From positions 1-28,659 of the forward strand of contig JBBIRT010000024.1 of NCBI GenBank assembly GCA_037441725.1: 28,659 bases of DNA. The letters run 5' to 3'. Under the pieces are notes generated by a model. It did not search any database. It was not told where the DNA came from and saw only the letters and a program-made list of their open reading frames with translations. This DNA comes from JBBIRT01 sp037441725 (GTDB taxonomy: Bacteria; Desulfobacterota; BSN033; UBA1163). Every line of letters begins with the position of its first letter. Position 1 is the stretch's first letter. The position numbers and the translations under genes were made by a program. This document shows positions 1 to 6,877 of the stretch, piece after piece.

Positions 1-856
1 CTTCCTTATGTTCCAGCAGGTATTCAATGACCCGATCAAAATAGGAAATCATGTTCTCATATGCATCGACATCCTCACCGAGATGAAGGAGAATTTCAAT
101 GAGGTTGGTAATCAATATATAGATGTATTCAGGCTGTTGTTCTTGTTGAGATTCCCGTAAAATAGCCTCTCTCTCTTCTGGGGTAAGCTGACAGGCTTGA
201 ACCAAGGATTGGCCTGGTGCAGGATGGATGGCCTTTTCTATCCCCTCATCTGCAGAGGCCCGAGAAAGTTCGTGTTGAGGATCTAAGGCCATCTCTTCAG
301 ACCAATCCTCCCAAGTCCCTCTGTATTCAGACCTTTTAATCAGATCTTCCTCAGTGGCTGGGACAAAGATGCCACTTCCCTCTAAGAACTCATCCACGGT
401 GGTAAAGGTGATATGAGAAAAATCTTTTTCCCAAAGCAAAGTGACCAGGTCATCTTCCATGCGATTAAGAAAATCACTCTTTTTGACAAGGTTGAGGAAA
501 TCAACCATCTCTTTGAATTCTAATCCTTTTAGAAATTGAAGTTCCCGAATCCCATCCTTAAAAAAGACAAAGGCCAGACTTTCCTTGAGGTCTTGATTCT
601 CATAGACAATCTTGCCTCGGTAATAGAGCCGGTGTTCACCCACCTGAAGAGAAAAAGAGTCAAATTCACTAAAATAATGGTCAAAGTCGTTTTTTAATCT
701 CTCCAAGAATTTTGATAGGATAGGGTGATTCGCATCGTAGAGTCGAAAGGCCTTTAAGGTCTGTAGAAAGGTTTGTACCAAGGCCTTGGTCGACTTAAAT
801 TTCTCCTCAATCTCTCTCCCTTCAACCCCATCTATTCGATCTTGTAAACTTTTCAC
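1..856 (-). CDS. Conserved protein of unknown function, N-terminal part (cut by window edge)
   Basis: An uninterrupted minus-strand frame runs from a GTG at 856 to the left edge of the window (about 285 codons visible). GTG is chosen because an AGGGAG ribosome site lies about 8 nt upstream, while the nearby ATG frame stops after ten codons. The visible protein begins MKSLQDRIDG, is rich in Lys, Glu and aromatic residues, and shows no signal peptide or membrane segment. The stretch with LYDANHPIL, YRGKIVYEN and FFKDGIREL recalls the N-terminal region of long cytosolic (often HEAT-repeat) proteins in Desulfobacterota; that link is from memory and weak. From about residue 165 the sequence becomes acidic and linker-like (Glu, Gln, Pro, Ala). 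The gene starts 28 nt after the helix-turn-helix gene and is probably co-transcribed with it. Function unknown. Confidence 0.75.
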   Translation of the reverse strand, partial: MKSLQDRIDGVEGREIEEKFKSTKALVQTFLQTLKAFRLYDANHPILSKFLERLKNDFDHYFSEFDSFSLQVGEHRLYYRGKIVYENQDLKESLAFVFFKDGIRELQFLKGLEFKEMVDFLNLVKKSDFLNRMEDDLVTLLWEKDFSHITFTTVDEFLEGSGIFVPATEEDLIKRSEYRGTWEDWSEEMALDPQHELSRASADEGIEKAIHPAPGQSLVQACQLTPEEREAILRESQQEQQPEYIYILITNLIEILLHLGEDVDAYENMISYFDRVIEYLLEHKE

Positions 857-884
857 TTCGTTTCTCCCTGGTATTTCCCCATCA

Positions 885-1085
885 TCAATTCTCAGTTTTT
901 GGATACTCATTTTCTCCTTTCAAAAACCGATCTAATTCTGACCTCAACACCTTCCATCCCTTTCCTGCCTTTGTTCCTCTGATCCGACCTGAATAAAGAT
1001 ATTTTAAATAGGTAGGCCTTGAGATTCGAAGATACTGACAGGCTTCTTGAGTGGTAAGGACGATATCCTCATTATTTTTTTCCAT
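885..1085 (-). CDS. Excisionase-family helix-turn-helix DNA-binding protein (HTH_17 type)
   Basis: This is a 66-residue protein with the typical excisionase/MerR-like small domain: LTTQEACQYLRIS (helix-turn), RPTYLKYLYSGRI (recognition helix and turn), then GTKAGKGWKVLRSELDRFL (wing and C-terminal helix), ending in a short polar tail. Proteins of this kind bind DNA as accessory factors or small regulators. The ATG at 1085 has an AAAGGTGG ribosome site about 6 nt upstream. The gene lies just ahead of the large unknown gene ending at the left edge, so it may regulate or work with that protein. No integrase or attachment site is visible, so a role as a phage excisionase is not supported. Domain assignment is confident; the target is unknown. 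Confidence 0.82.
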   Translation of the reverse strand: MEKNNEDIVLTTQEACQYLRISRPTYLKYLYSGRIRGTKAGKGWKVLRSELDRFLKGENEYPKTEN

Positions 1086-1261
1086 GGCTTTCCACCTTTA
1101 TATTTGAGTTTACAAGTATTGATAGCATTTTCTATACCAAATTTTAAAGTGTTACCTAACCTATTGATACTAAAAAGGATTCACTTCCATATGAGAAAAA
1201 TTAAAATAGAAAATATGACCAACTTTTGACTATCAACTATCAAACTTGTCCACCTCATCAA

Positions 1262-1290
1262 TTGGCTCTTTTTTATAGATCGGTTAAAAT
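1262..1290 (+). promoter_or_regulatory. Candidate sigma70-type promoter for nth
   Basis: TTGGCT (1262-1267), a 17-bp spacer and TAAAAT (1285-1290) match the consensus at 4/6 and 5/6 positions. The predicted start near 1297 gives a leader of about 105 nt before nth. The call rests on pattern only. Confidence 0.45.
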
Positions 1291-1329
1291 TCCTATACCC
1301 CTTTGTTCAATTAGGCCCTTTATGTAAGA

Positions 1330-1376
1330 ATGAATCTGGAGGATTCATAGCCAAACAAATCAGGACGTCAAGTCCT
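1330..1376 (+). promoter_or_regulatory. Two small hairpins in the nth 5' leader
   Basis: ATGAATC-TGGAG-GATTCAT (1330-1348) is a perfect 7-bp stem with a 5-nt loop. AGGAC-GTCAA-GTCCT (1362-1376) is a perfect 5-bp stem with a 5-nt loop. Both lie between the candidate promoter and the ribosome site of nth. They do not match the guanidine-II twin-hairpin pattern (ACGR loops), nor the conserved bases of the c-di-GMP riboswitch that I can recall. They may be RNA structure or a protein operator. Confidence 0.35.
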
Positions 1377-1401
1377 CGGTTACTAATTTTTGTAGGAGGG
1401 A

Positions 1402-2067
1402 ATGATGAAAAAACAGAATGATCAAAAAAGGGTGAAGGAGATCATTAAAATCTTATCGAAAGAGATTCCTGATTCAAGGGTTGCCTTAATATCTTCAAAC
1501 CCCTTGGAACTCCTGATTGCAACCATCCTTTCTGCCCAATGCACAGACGTAAAAGTAAATCAAGTAACAAAGAGCTTATTTAAAAAGTATCGATCTGCTG
1601 AAGATTATGCCAAGGCAGACTTGTCTGAGTTAGAAGAGGAAATCCGTCCAACTGGATTTTATCGGAATAAAGCCAAATCGATTCAGAAATGCACGCAGGA
1701 GTTAGTAAAACGATTTGGTGGCGAAGTTCCAAAAACCCTGGAGGAATTAATCACCCTCCCAGGAGTTGGGAGAAAGACGGCCAATGTCATCTTAGGGAAT
1801 GCCTTTGGAGTCCCGAGTATTGTGGTGGATACCCATGTCCATCGGGTGAGTCAAAGAATTGGTTTGACTAAAAGAGACGATCCTGTCATGATTGAGTTTG
1901 ATCTGATGAAGGTCGTTCCTAAAGAGGAATGGACCCTTTTTTCAAACCTCCTCATTTGGCACGGGAGAAGAACCTGTATTGCGAGAAAACCCCTTTGCAC
2001 TTTATGTTCTATTCGTCAATTATGTGATTATGGATCCAACCTAAGGATTCAACAACCAAAGATTTAA
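1402..2067 (+). CDS. nth: Endonuclease III (DNA glycosylase/AP lyase)
   Basis: Nth removes oxidised pyrimidines from DNA and cleaves the abasic site in base excision repair. The 221-residue protein has the family's usual length. The helix-hairpin-helix LPGVGRKTANVIL (about 119-131) carries the catalytic Lys125; VDTHVHRV carries the catalytic Asp143. The C-terminus has the [4Fe-4S] loop with Cys192, Cys199, Cys202 and Cys208 in the exact C-x6-C-x2-C-x5-C spacing. Two adjacent ATG codons (1402, 1405) follow an AGGAGGG site, so the start is uncertain by one codon. It is the first plus-strand gene after a structured leader. The aminotransferase follows after an 85-bp gap that holds a weak 5-bp stem (2076-2088). 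Identification is secure. Confidence 0.96.
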   Translation: MMKKQNDQKRVKEIIKILSKEIPDSRVALISSNPLELLIATILSAQCTDVKVNQVTKSLFKKYRSAEDYAKADLSELEEEIRPTGFYRNKAKSIQKCTQELVKRFGGEVPKTLEELITLPGVGRKTANVILGNAFGVPSIVVDTHVHRVSQRIGLTKRDDPVMIEFDLMKVVPKEEWTLFSNLLIWHGRRTCIARKPLCTLCSIRQLCDYGSNLRIQQPKI

Positions 2068-2152
2068 CGGGAGAGGCTCTAAGAGAGCAAATCCCTTTCA
2101 TTTAAAATGTAAAATGGAGGACACTCCATCGACCAACCAAGGAGTAAAACCC

Positions 2153-3496
2153 ATGAAACATGTCTTTGATGCCTACCGTGAAAAAACCCCCTGTTCGGAA
2201 AATCTTTTCAAGAGGGCCAAAGAGGTGATGCCAGGTGGAATCTCTCATAACATCCACTATTTCCCTCCTTATCCATTTTTTATAAAAAAGACCCAGGGAT
2301 CAAAAATATGGGATGTGGATGGAAATGAATACATTGATCTCTGGATGGGCAATTATACCCACATCCTTGGCCATCGGCCACTGGTGGTCGTGGAGGCCAT
2401 TGAAAAACAGCTAAAAGATGGAATTCACTGGGGACTCGTTTATGAAAAACAGATTGAATGGGCTGAACTGATTCGAGATTTAATTCCCTGTGCCGAGATG
2501 GTTCGATTCTGCTGCTCAGGGACAGAGGCAACGATGTATGCAGTTCGTCTGGCCCGTGCCTTCACGGGCAAGAGGATCATAATAAAGATCGCAGGTGGAT
2601 GGCACGGACCCAATCCTGACCTTTCTACAGCCATTAAAATGCCTTATGAAAGAGAAGAAAGCCTCGGCCTTCTGCAGGAACTCGATCCTTCCACAAAGGT
2701 GATTCTTTTCAATGACCTCTCCCAATCCCTTGAAGTGATCGAGCAAAATCGAAAGGACCTGGCAGGAATCATTATTGAACCAGTGATATTAGAAGGGGGA
2801 TTCACCCCTGCCACCCAAGAATATCTGGAGATGATTCGATCTGAGACCCAACAGATCGGGGCCCTGCTTATATTTGATGAGGTCGTCACGGCATTTCGGG
2901 TGGCTTTAGGGGGAGCTCAGGAAAGGTTTCATATTACCCCAGATTTATCCACATTAGGAAAGATTACAGGAGGAGGATTACCCATCGGAGCCATTGCTGG
3001 TAAGAAAGAGATATTGGAAAAAACCTCTCCTGAAATGAAGAGAGAGAAATGGGAAAGAATCCTGATCGGTGGCGGAACCTTTTCGGCTCATCCCTTGACC
3101 GCTTCAGCAGGAGTGGCTATGCTCCGTTACCTGAAAGAACATCAAGAGAGGGTATATCCCCTTTTGGAATCAAGAGGGGAGAAAATCCGAAAGGGGCTTC
3201 AAGAGGCGTTTGACCAAGAAGGTTTAAACGCCTTTGTCAGTGGATTCAGCTCTCTCTTCCAGATTCATTTTCCTTACCAGAAGGGATTGGTTTTAAACTC
3301 TCCCCAGGCAATTCATCACTACACCAATATAGAAAAGAGAGAGATCGAGTTCCGAGTCAGGTTACTTACTAAAGGGGTACATGTGATGCATGGAGGGGGA
3401 GCCCTCTCCATCGCCCATTCAGATGAGGATATTGAAAAGATCGTCCAATCTGTGCAAGAGGTTGCCAGGGAGATGAAAAGAGAAGATGGGGGATGA
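2153..3496 (+). CDS. Class III PLP-dependent aminotransferase (glutamate-1-semialdehyde aminomutase-like)
   Basis: This fold-type I PLP enzyme of the class III (ornithine/GSA) family has about 447 residues. Visible hallmarks are WDVDGNEYIDLWMGNYTHILG near the N-terminus, CSGTEATMYAVRLAR (phosphate and substrate contacts), LLIFDEVVTAFR with the cofactor-binding Asp, and TLGKITGGGLPIGAIAG, whose Lys (about residue 270 from this start) should form the PLP Schiff base. A longer frame starts at 2114, but that ATG has no ribosome site, whereas AAGGAG lies 8 nt before the ATG at 2153. The sequence resembles GSA aminomutase, yet no haem genes are near and many paralogues act on other substrates, so the substrate is left open. 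It lies just upstream of pncA; if the longer pncA frame were used, the two genes would overlap by 4 bp. Confidence 0.88.
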   Translation: MKHVFDAYREKTPCSENLFKRAKEVMPGGISHNIHYFPPYPFFIKKTQGSKIWDVDGNEYIDLWMGNYTHILGHRPLVVVEAIEKQLKDGIHWGLVYEKQIEWAELIRDLIPCAEMVRFCCSGTEATMYAVRLARAFTGKRIIIKIAGGWHGPNPDLSTAIKMPYEREESLGLLQELDPSTKVILFNDLSQSLEVIEQNRKDLAGIIIEPVILEGGFTPATQEYLEMIRSETQQIGALLIFDEVVTAFRVALGGAQERFHITPDLSTLGKITGGGLPIGAIAGKKEILEKTSPEMKREKWERILIGGGTFSAHPLTASAGVAMLRYLKEHQERVYPLLESRGEKIRKGLQEAFDQEGLNAFVSGFSSLFQIHFPYQKGLVLNSPQAIHHYTNIEKREIEFRVRLLTKGVHVMHGGGALSIAHSDEDIEKIVQSVQEVAREMKREDGG

Positions 3497-3540
3497 GGAA
3501 AAAGGGGGAAAACGAAGATTTGATAAAAGGAGGGGCTGCC

Positions 3541-4191
3541 ATGTTAAAAGAGCTGAGCCATGTGGGTGTCATTGTTGTAGATCTCCAAGGGGATTTTACT
3601 CAGTTTAAGAATGGAACCCTATCGGTTGAAGGAACTGGTGAAGCCTACCTCAAAGGGGTCGAGGATAACACAAAAAAATTGAAAGAGGCAGGTCTCCCCA
3701 TCTATGCCACACAGGATTGGCATCCTAAGAACCATGTCTCCTTTTTCACCAATCATCCAGGGAAAAAGGCCTTTGAGATCATCAAGCTTCATGGAAGGGA
3801 TCAGGTCCTCTGGCCTCCTCACTGCATTCAGGGGAGTTCAGGGGCAGAAATTCTTCTGGATAAAAGTCTATTTAAGGCAGTGATAAGGAAAGGGATGGAC
3901 CCTCTGTACGACAGTTATTCTGGATTCCAGGATGATGGGGGTAAAAAGACCGAAATGGACGAAATCCTCAAAAGGGATCACATCACAAAGTTGGTGATTT
4001 ATGGCCTTGCCACAGATTACTGTGTTCGGGCAACCGCTCTGGATGCTGCCTCTTCAGGATATCAAGTGATTTTAATCAAGAATCTTTCACGAGGGGTCTC
4101 TCCTCATACGTCTCAAAAAGCGATTGAGGAGATGAAGAGAAATGGTGTTCTCATATTGGATGATCTTAATTTATCCCTTCTGACTATTTAA
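3541..4191 (+). CDS. pncA: Nicotinamidase (isochorismatase-fold amidohydrolase)
   Basis: PncA hydrolyses nicotinamide to nicotinate and ammonia in NAD salvage. The catalytic triad is visible: Asp14 (IVVDLQGDF), Lys117 (VIRKGMD) and Cys161 (GLATDYCVRATALDA). The metal-site residues are present as D59-W-H61-x3-H65 and His94 in WPPHC. Start choice: a longer frame begins at 3493, overlapping the previous gene's stop, but the ATG at 3541 follows AAAGGAGGGG at good spacing and gives a normal PncA N-terminus (216 residues). The protein has no signal peptide and should be cytosolic. The WPPHC and DWHP motifs favour nicotinamidase over other isochorismatase-like hydrolases. A macrodomain gene follows after 130 bp. 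Confidence 0.9.
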   Translation: MLKELSHVGVIVVDLQGDFTQFKNGTLSVEGTGEAYLKGVEDNTKKLKEAGLPIYATQDWHPKNHVSFFTNHPGKKAFEIIKLHGRDQVLWPPHCIQGSSGAEILLDKSLFKAVIRKGMDPLYDSYSGFQDDGGKKTEMDEILKRDHITKLVIYGLATDYCVRATALDAASSGYQVILIKNLSRGVSPHTSQKAIEEMKRNGVLILDDLNLSLLTI

Positions 4192-4321
4192 CTATAAAAA
4201 GGGAAGTGATTCTTTTCGATAGGGAAATGAAACACAAAGATTGTTGGGAGTCCATTAATTAATATATAAAAAGGGACAGGACCAGAATTCCAAACTTACT
4301 ATCATAAGGGAGGGATGGAAT

Positions 4322-4858
4322 ATGAAAATCAAAGTTAATCAATCCTTTTTGGAAGTGGTTCAAGGGGATATTACCCTGGAGGAGACAGAGGCCATCGGTA
4401 ATGCAGCCAATTCAGCTTTGGCAGGTGGAGGAGGGGTAGATGGGGCCATCCACAGGGCAGGGGGTCCAGCCATCATGTCAGAGCTTAAATCGAAATATAA
4501 GGGTTGTCCAACAGGTTCTGCAGTGATGACAGGAGGAGGAAATCTTAAGGCCAAATATGTTATCCATGCCGTTGGACCGAGATATTCGGGATCCCCAAAG
4601 GATGCTGAACTGTTAGCCAGCGCTTATCGAACAAGTTTAGAACTATGTACTCAGATCAAGATCACTTCCATTGCCTTTCGTTCCATCAGCACCGGGATTT
4701 ATGGCTACCCTTTGAAGGAGGCCTCTCAAATTGCCTTAAAGACAGTGATGACCTATCTCCAAGAGCATCCTGAGATCAAACTGGTTCGATTTATCTTATT
4801 CGACTCCAAGACCCTAAGGATTTATGAAGAAACCCTAAAAGAATTATCCGAAACTTAA
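4322..4858 (+). CDS. Macrodomain protein (O-acetyl-ADP-ribose deacetylase type)
   Basis: This is a single 178-residue macrodomain of the MacroD/YmdB type, which binds ADP-ribose and hydrolyses O-acetyl-ADP-ribose or mono-ADP-ribosyl groups. Visible motifs are VVQGDIT (adenine-contacting Asp16), AIGNAANSALAGGGGVDGAIH (catalytic-loop Asn and Asp, Gly-rich loop), CPTGSAVMTGGGNL (diphosphate loop), YVIHAVGP and ISTGIYGYPL. The ATG at 4322 follows a strong AGGGAGG site. It stands 130 bp after pncA in the same direction. A nicotinamidase and a macrodomain together would consume both products of sirtuin-type deacylation (nicotinamide and O-acetyl-ADP-ribose); that pairing is an inference. The 3' end is convergent with the next gene and no terminator is evident. 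Confidence 0.92.
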   Translation: MKIKVNQSFLEVVQGDITLEETEAIGNAANSALAGGGGVDGAIHRAGGPAIMSELKSKYKGCPTGSAVMTGGGNLKAKYVIHAVGPRYSGSPKDAELLASAYRTSLELCTQIKITSIAFRSISTGIYGYPLKEASQIALKTVMTYLQEHPEIKLVRFILFDSKTLRIYEETLKELSET

Positions 4859-4924
4859 TTACAGGAAATTTCATCTAACAAAAACCATCTTCTCAAAGGT
4901 CTTTCAGGATTCCTACTTTCCATT

Positions 4925-5482
4925 CTATTCCAAGATCTTTTTTAAGGCCTCATCCGTTTTTCTTCCCCTCGGGCCTTCTCCGATAAGGTAGAGCATGACT
5001 CCTCTGCCACTTCTAACCGGAACGATTTCGATCTTTCCTTCTGAGGCCATTTTGCTTGTGAATTCGATCGGATCCTTATTAAAATGTTTTCGAAAGGCAT
5101 CGTTGAATCCACTAAAGACACTATGAATCCCTTTGTAGGGCTCCCTCCTCAATTTTCTTATCCCTTCCAAGACAAATTCTTCTTCAGAGAGATTCTTTTC
5201 TCCATGCCCTAAGATCAACCCAATGACCTCCTCTGAGGAAGGTCTTTGAGGGGCCTCTCCTGGGAGAAAGAGCATCGCCCCTCCCCTAAAGGGCCTTGTC
5301 TCAATCTTACCCTCCGTTGCCAATCTGGAAGTGGCCTCAACCGGGTTGGTTCCAAAATATTTTCTAAAGGCTTCATTAAATCCACTATAAACGCTATGGA
5401 TTCCCCGGAAAGGCTCCTTTCTTAATTTCTTAATTGCCTGAAGGACAAATTCCTCTTCAGTCAATTTCCTCTCCTCTTCCAT
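4925..5482 (-). CDS. Tandem winged-helix-like protein of unknown function (internal duplication)
   Basis: The 185-residue protein consists of two copies of one unit of about 70 residues (about 7-76 and 98-170) joined by a short linker. Each copy reads EEFVL-x2-I-x-KLR-x-EP-x2-GIHSV-x-SGFN-x-AFRK-x-F, then an acidic/basic helix ending ATEGKIE or ASEGKIE, then a basic Arg-Gly hairpin (PFRGGAMLFLPGE; PVRSGRGVMLYLIGE). The order helix, helix-turn-helix, beta-hairpin suggests a winged-helix fold, so a DNA-binding role is plausible; this is inference from pattern and no family is recognised. The ATG at 5482 follows an AGGAGGTGG site. Upstream lie three 11-bp-phased TAATC repeats that could be its operator. 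The gene is monocistronic and convergent with the macrodomain gene. Confidence 0.8.
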   Translation of the reverse strand: MEEERKLTEEEFVLQAIKKLRKEPFRGIHSVYSGFNEAFRKYFGTNPVEATSRLATEGKIETRPFRGGAMLFLPGEAPQRPSSEEVIGLILGHGEKNLSEEEFVLEGIRKLRREPYKGIHSVFSGFNDAFRKHFNKDPIEFTSKMASEGKIEIVPVRSGRGVMLYLIGEGPRGRKTDEALKKILE

Positions 5483-5516
5483 AGGCCACCTCCTTCATAC
5501 AAAAATGAGAAAATTC

Positions 5517-5549
5517 TAATCTTTTTTTAATCCTCTTTTAATCTTTCAT
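5517..5549. repeat. Three 11-bp-phased direct repeats (TAATC core) upstream of the duplicated winged-helix-like gene
   Basis: TAATC occurs at 5517, 5528 and 5539, each followed by a T/C-rich half: TAATCTTTTTT, TAATCCTCTTT, TAATCTTTCAT. The exact 11-bp period places the cores on one DNA face. The array starts about 35 bp before the ATG of the minus-strand gene, where a promoter or operator would be expected. The sequence is low in complexity, so chance is possible. Confidence 0.4.
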
Positions 5550-5606
5550 TGGTTATGATTCTATCAAAATAAAAAACTCTTTTCCTCCTCACTAACCCTT
5601 TTCCTC

Positions 5607-5642
5607 AAGACCCATTGAGCTTAAAAGGTCCCAATGGGTCTT
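5607..5642 (-). terminator. Strong hairpin just after the oxidoreductase stop codon
   Basis: AAGACCCATTG and CAATGGGTCTT form a perfect 11-bp stem with a 14-nt loop, 7 bp beyond the stop codon at 5650. The position fits the 3' end of the long minus-strand transcript. No U-tract follows on the minus strand, so it may be a Rho-dependent or RNA-stabilising structure rather than a classical intrinsic terminator. Confidence 0.55.
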
Positions 5643-5649
5643 TGATTAT

Positions 5650-6855
5650 TCAGGGTTGGGTCTTAAACTCAAAACCTTCTTGGAGAAGAAGCTCTTTTAC
5701 CTGTTTTGAATCAATCTGCTTCTCAACCGCCTTGAGGATTTCTGACCTTCCCTCAACCTCTCCCAGAACGATACAACCCACCACCTGATCCTCTCTAAAG
5801 GCCACTTTACAATACATACATTTTTCGCGGTCGCTCTTAATGATACATTCCAGCTTCCCCTCTGCATCAATGTCTCCTGAGGCCGTAAGATCAATCCCCA
5901 CGACCTTAAGTGTGTTTGAAACAACAGTTCCCTCATAAAGGGTGTTTCCTCCTGCCATATTCACCCCCGCCACCTCCCCTTGCCTTTGCGCAGCAGGCCA
6001 GATTCCATAACAACGGCCCCGATGTTCTGCAACATCCCCTGCTGCATAAATACCCTCTATGTTCGTCTCCAACCGATCGTTGACGAGAATTCCATTCTTT
6101 ATTCCAACTCCCATGCCCTGAGCCAACTTAACATTCGGCTTTACCCCTGCCGAGATGACCACCATCTGGCCCTCCACCATTCTTCCATCTTTTAGACGTA
6201 CCCCTTCCACTGTCTCTTTTCCAAGAATCTCATCAGATTGGCCGTTGAGAAAAAAGGAGAACCCCATGGACTCCATCTTCTCCTGTAAAATCTGGGCTCC
6301 TTCTGGATCCATCTGCCTCGGGAGAATCCTTTGATTATGTTCAATCACCGCGACCTTTATCCCTCGCCTTAAAAGGGCACCCCCTGTCTCGAGTCCTACT
6401 AACCCTCCTCCAATCAGGATCGCCTGTTTCACCCCCTCTAAATATTCTTTCATTCGGATGGCATCATTCATTGTCCGAAGGGTAAAGACTCCCTGCTTCT
6501 CTCTCCCCTTAATGGGTGGGACAAAGGCACTCCCTCCTGTCGCGATTAATAATCTATCATAAGCATAGGTCTTGCCTCTCTGACTTACGATCTCCCTCTT
6601 AGGGATATTCACTTCGTGGATCGGTTCTTCTAAGTGAAGAAAAATATTTTTGCTTTGATAAAATTCTTTTGTATGGATGGTGAGGTTCTGAATCGTTACC
6701 TCCCCTGCGATAAATTCTGGGAATCTCACCCGATAATAAAAGGGGTAAGCCTCCTCTGTGAACAGGTGGATCTCTCCTTTTTGATCTGACTCTCTGATCT
6801 TGACCGCAGCCCTTGCCCCCGCCACTCCATTCCCAATGATAAGGTATTTTCTCAC
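5650..6855 (-). CDS. FAD/NAD(P)-dependent pyridine nucleotide-disulfide family oxidoreductase
   Basis: The 401-residue flavoprotein resembles rubredoxin reductase, NADH oxidase and the N-terminal half of nitrite reductase large subunits. The first Rossmann motif IIGNGVAG (G8, G10, G13) binds FAD; LLIATGG follows at about 102-108; the second Rossmann motif LIGGGLVGLE (G149, G151, G154) binds NAD(P)H; GIYAAGDVAE (about 268-277) is the distal FAD site. The C-terminal domain carries CMYC (Cys346, Cys349), and no redox-active disulfide of the glutathione-reductase type is present near the N-terminus. The start is GTG at 6855, with AGGAG about 7 nt upstream. It is the last gene of the long run, 22 nt after the DGQHR gene. 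The electron acceptor is unknown. The hairpin at 5607-5642 follows it. Confidence 0.88.
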   Translation of the reverse strand: MRKYLIIGNGVAGARAAVKIRESDQKGEIHLFTEEAYPFYYRVRFPEFIAGEVTIQNLTIHTKEFYQSKNIFLHLEEPIHEVNIPKREIVSQRGKTYAYDRLLIATGGSAFVPPIKGREKQGVFTLRTMNDAIRMKEYLEGVKQAILIGGGLVGLETGGALLRRGIKVAVIEHNQRILPRQMDPEGAQILQEKMESMGFSFFLNGQSDEILGKETVEGVRLKDGRMVEGQMVVISAGVKPNVKLAQGMGVGIKNGILVNDRLETNIEGIYAAGDVAEHRGRCYGIWPAAQRQGEVAGVNMAGGNTLYEGTVVSNTLKVVGIDLTASGDIDAEGKLECIIKSDREKCMYCKVAFREDQVVGCIVLGEVEGRSEILKAVEKQIDSKQVKELLLQEGFEFKTQP

Positions 6856-6877
6856 TCACCTTCTCCTCTCTTTAGAA

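Larger units (their letters stand above)
1086..1401. other. Gene-free divergent intergenic region (about 316 bp)
   Basis: This AT-rich stretch separates the minus-strand helix-turn-helix gene from plus-strand nth. It contains a sigma70-like promoter candidate (1262-1290), a leader with two perfect hairpins (1330-1348 and 1362-1376) and the nth ribosome site AGGAGGG (1394-1400). A plus-strand open frame at 1047-1229 overlaps the helix-turn-helix gene and has no coding character. No RNA gene of a known class was recognised. Confidence 0.6.

Noticed and set aside
885..1085. Phage or integrative element marked by the excisionase-like protein
   Set aside because: No integrase, attachment duplication, tRNA or phage gene is visible; this small domain is also common in chromosomal regulators.
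1047..1229. Plus-strand open frame of 60 codons beside the helix-turn-helix gene
   Set aside because: It overlaps the well-supported minus-strand gene, lacks a ribosome site and has no protein character.
1229..1243. Short tandem repeat (ACTATCA twice)
   Set aside because: Only two 7-bp copies in AT-rich sequence; no sign of a longer array.
2076..2088. Hairpin GCTCT-AAG-AGAGC after nth as a terminator
   Set aside because: The stem has only 5 bp and no T-run follows.
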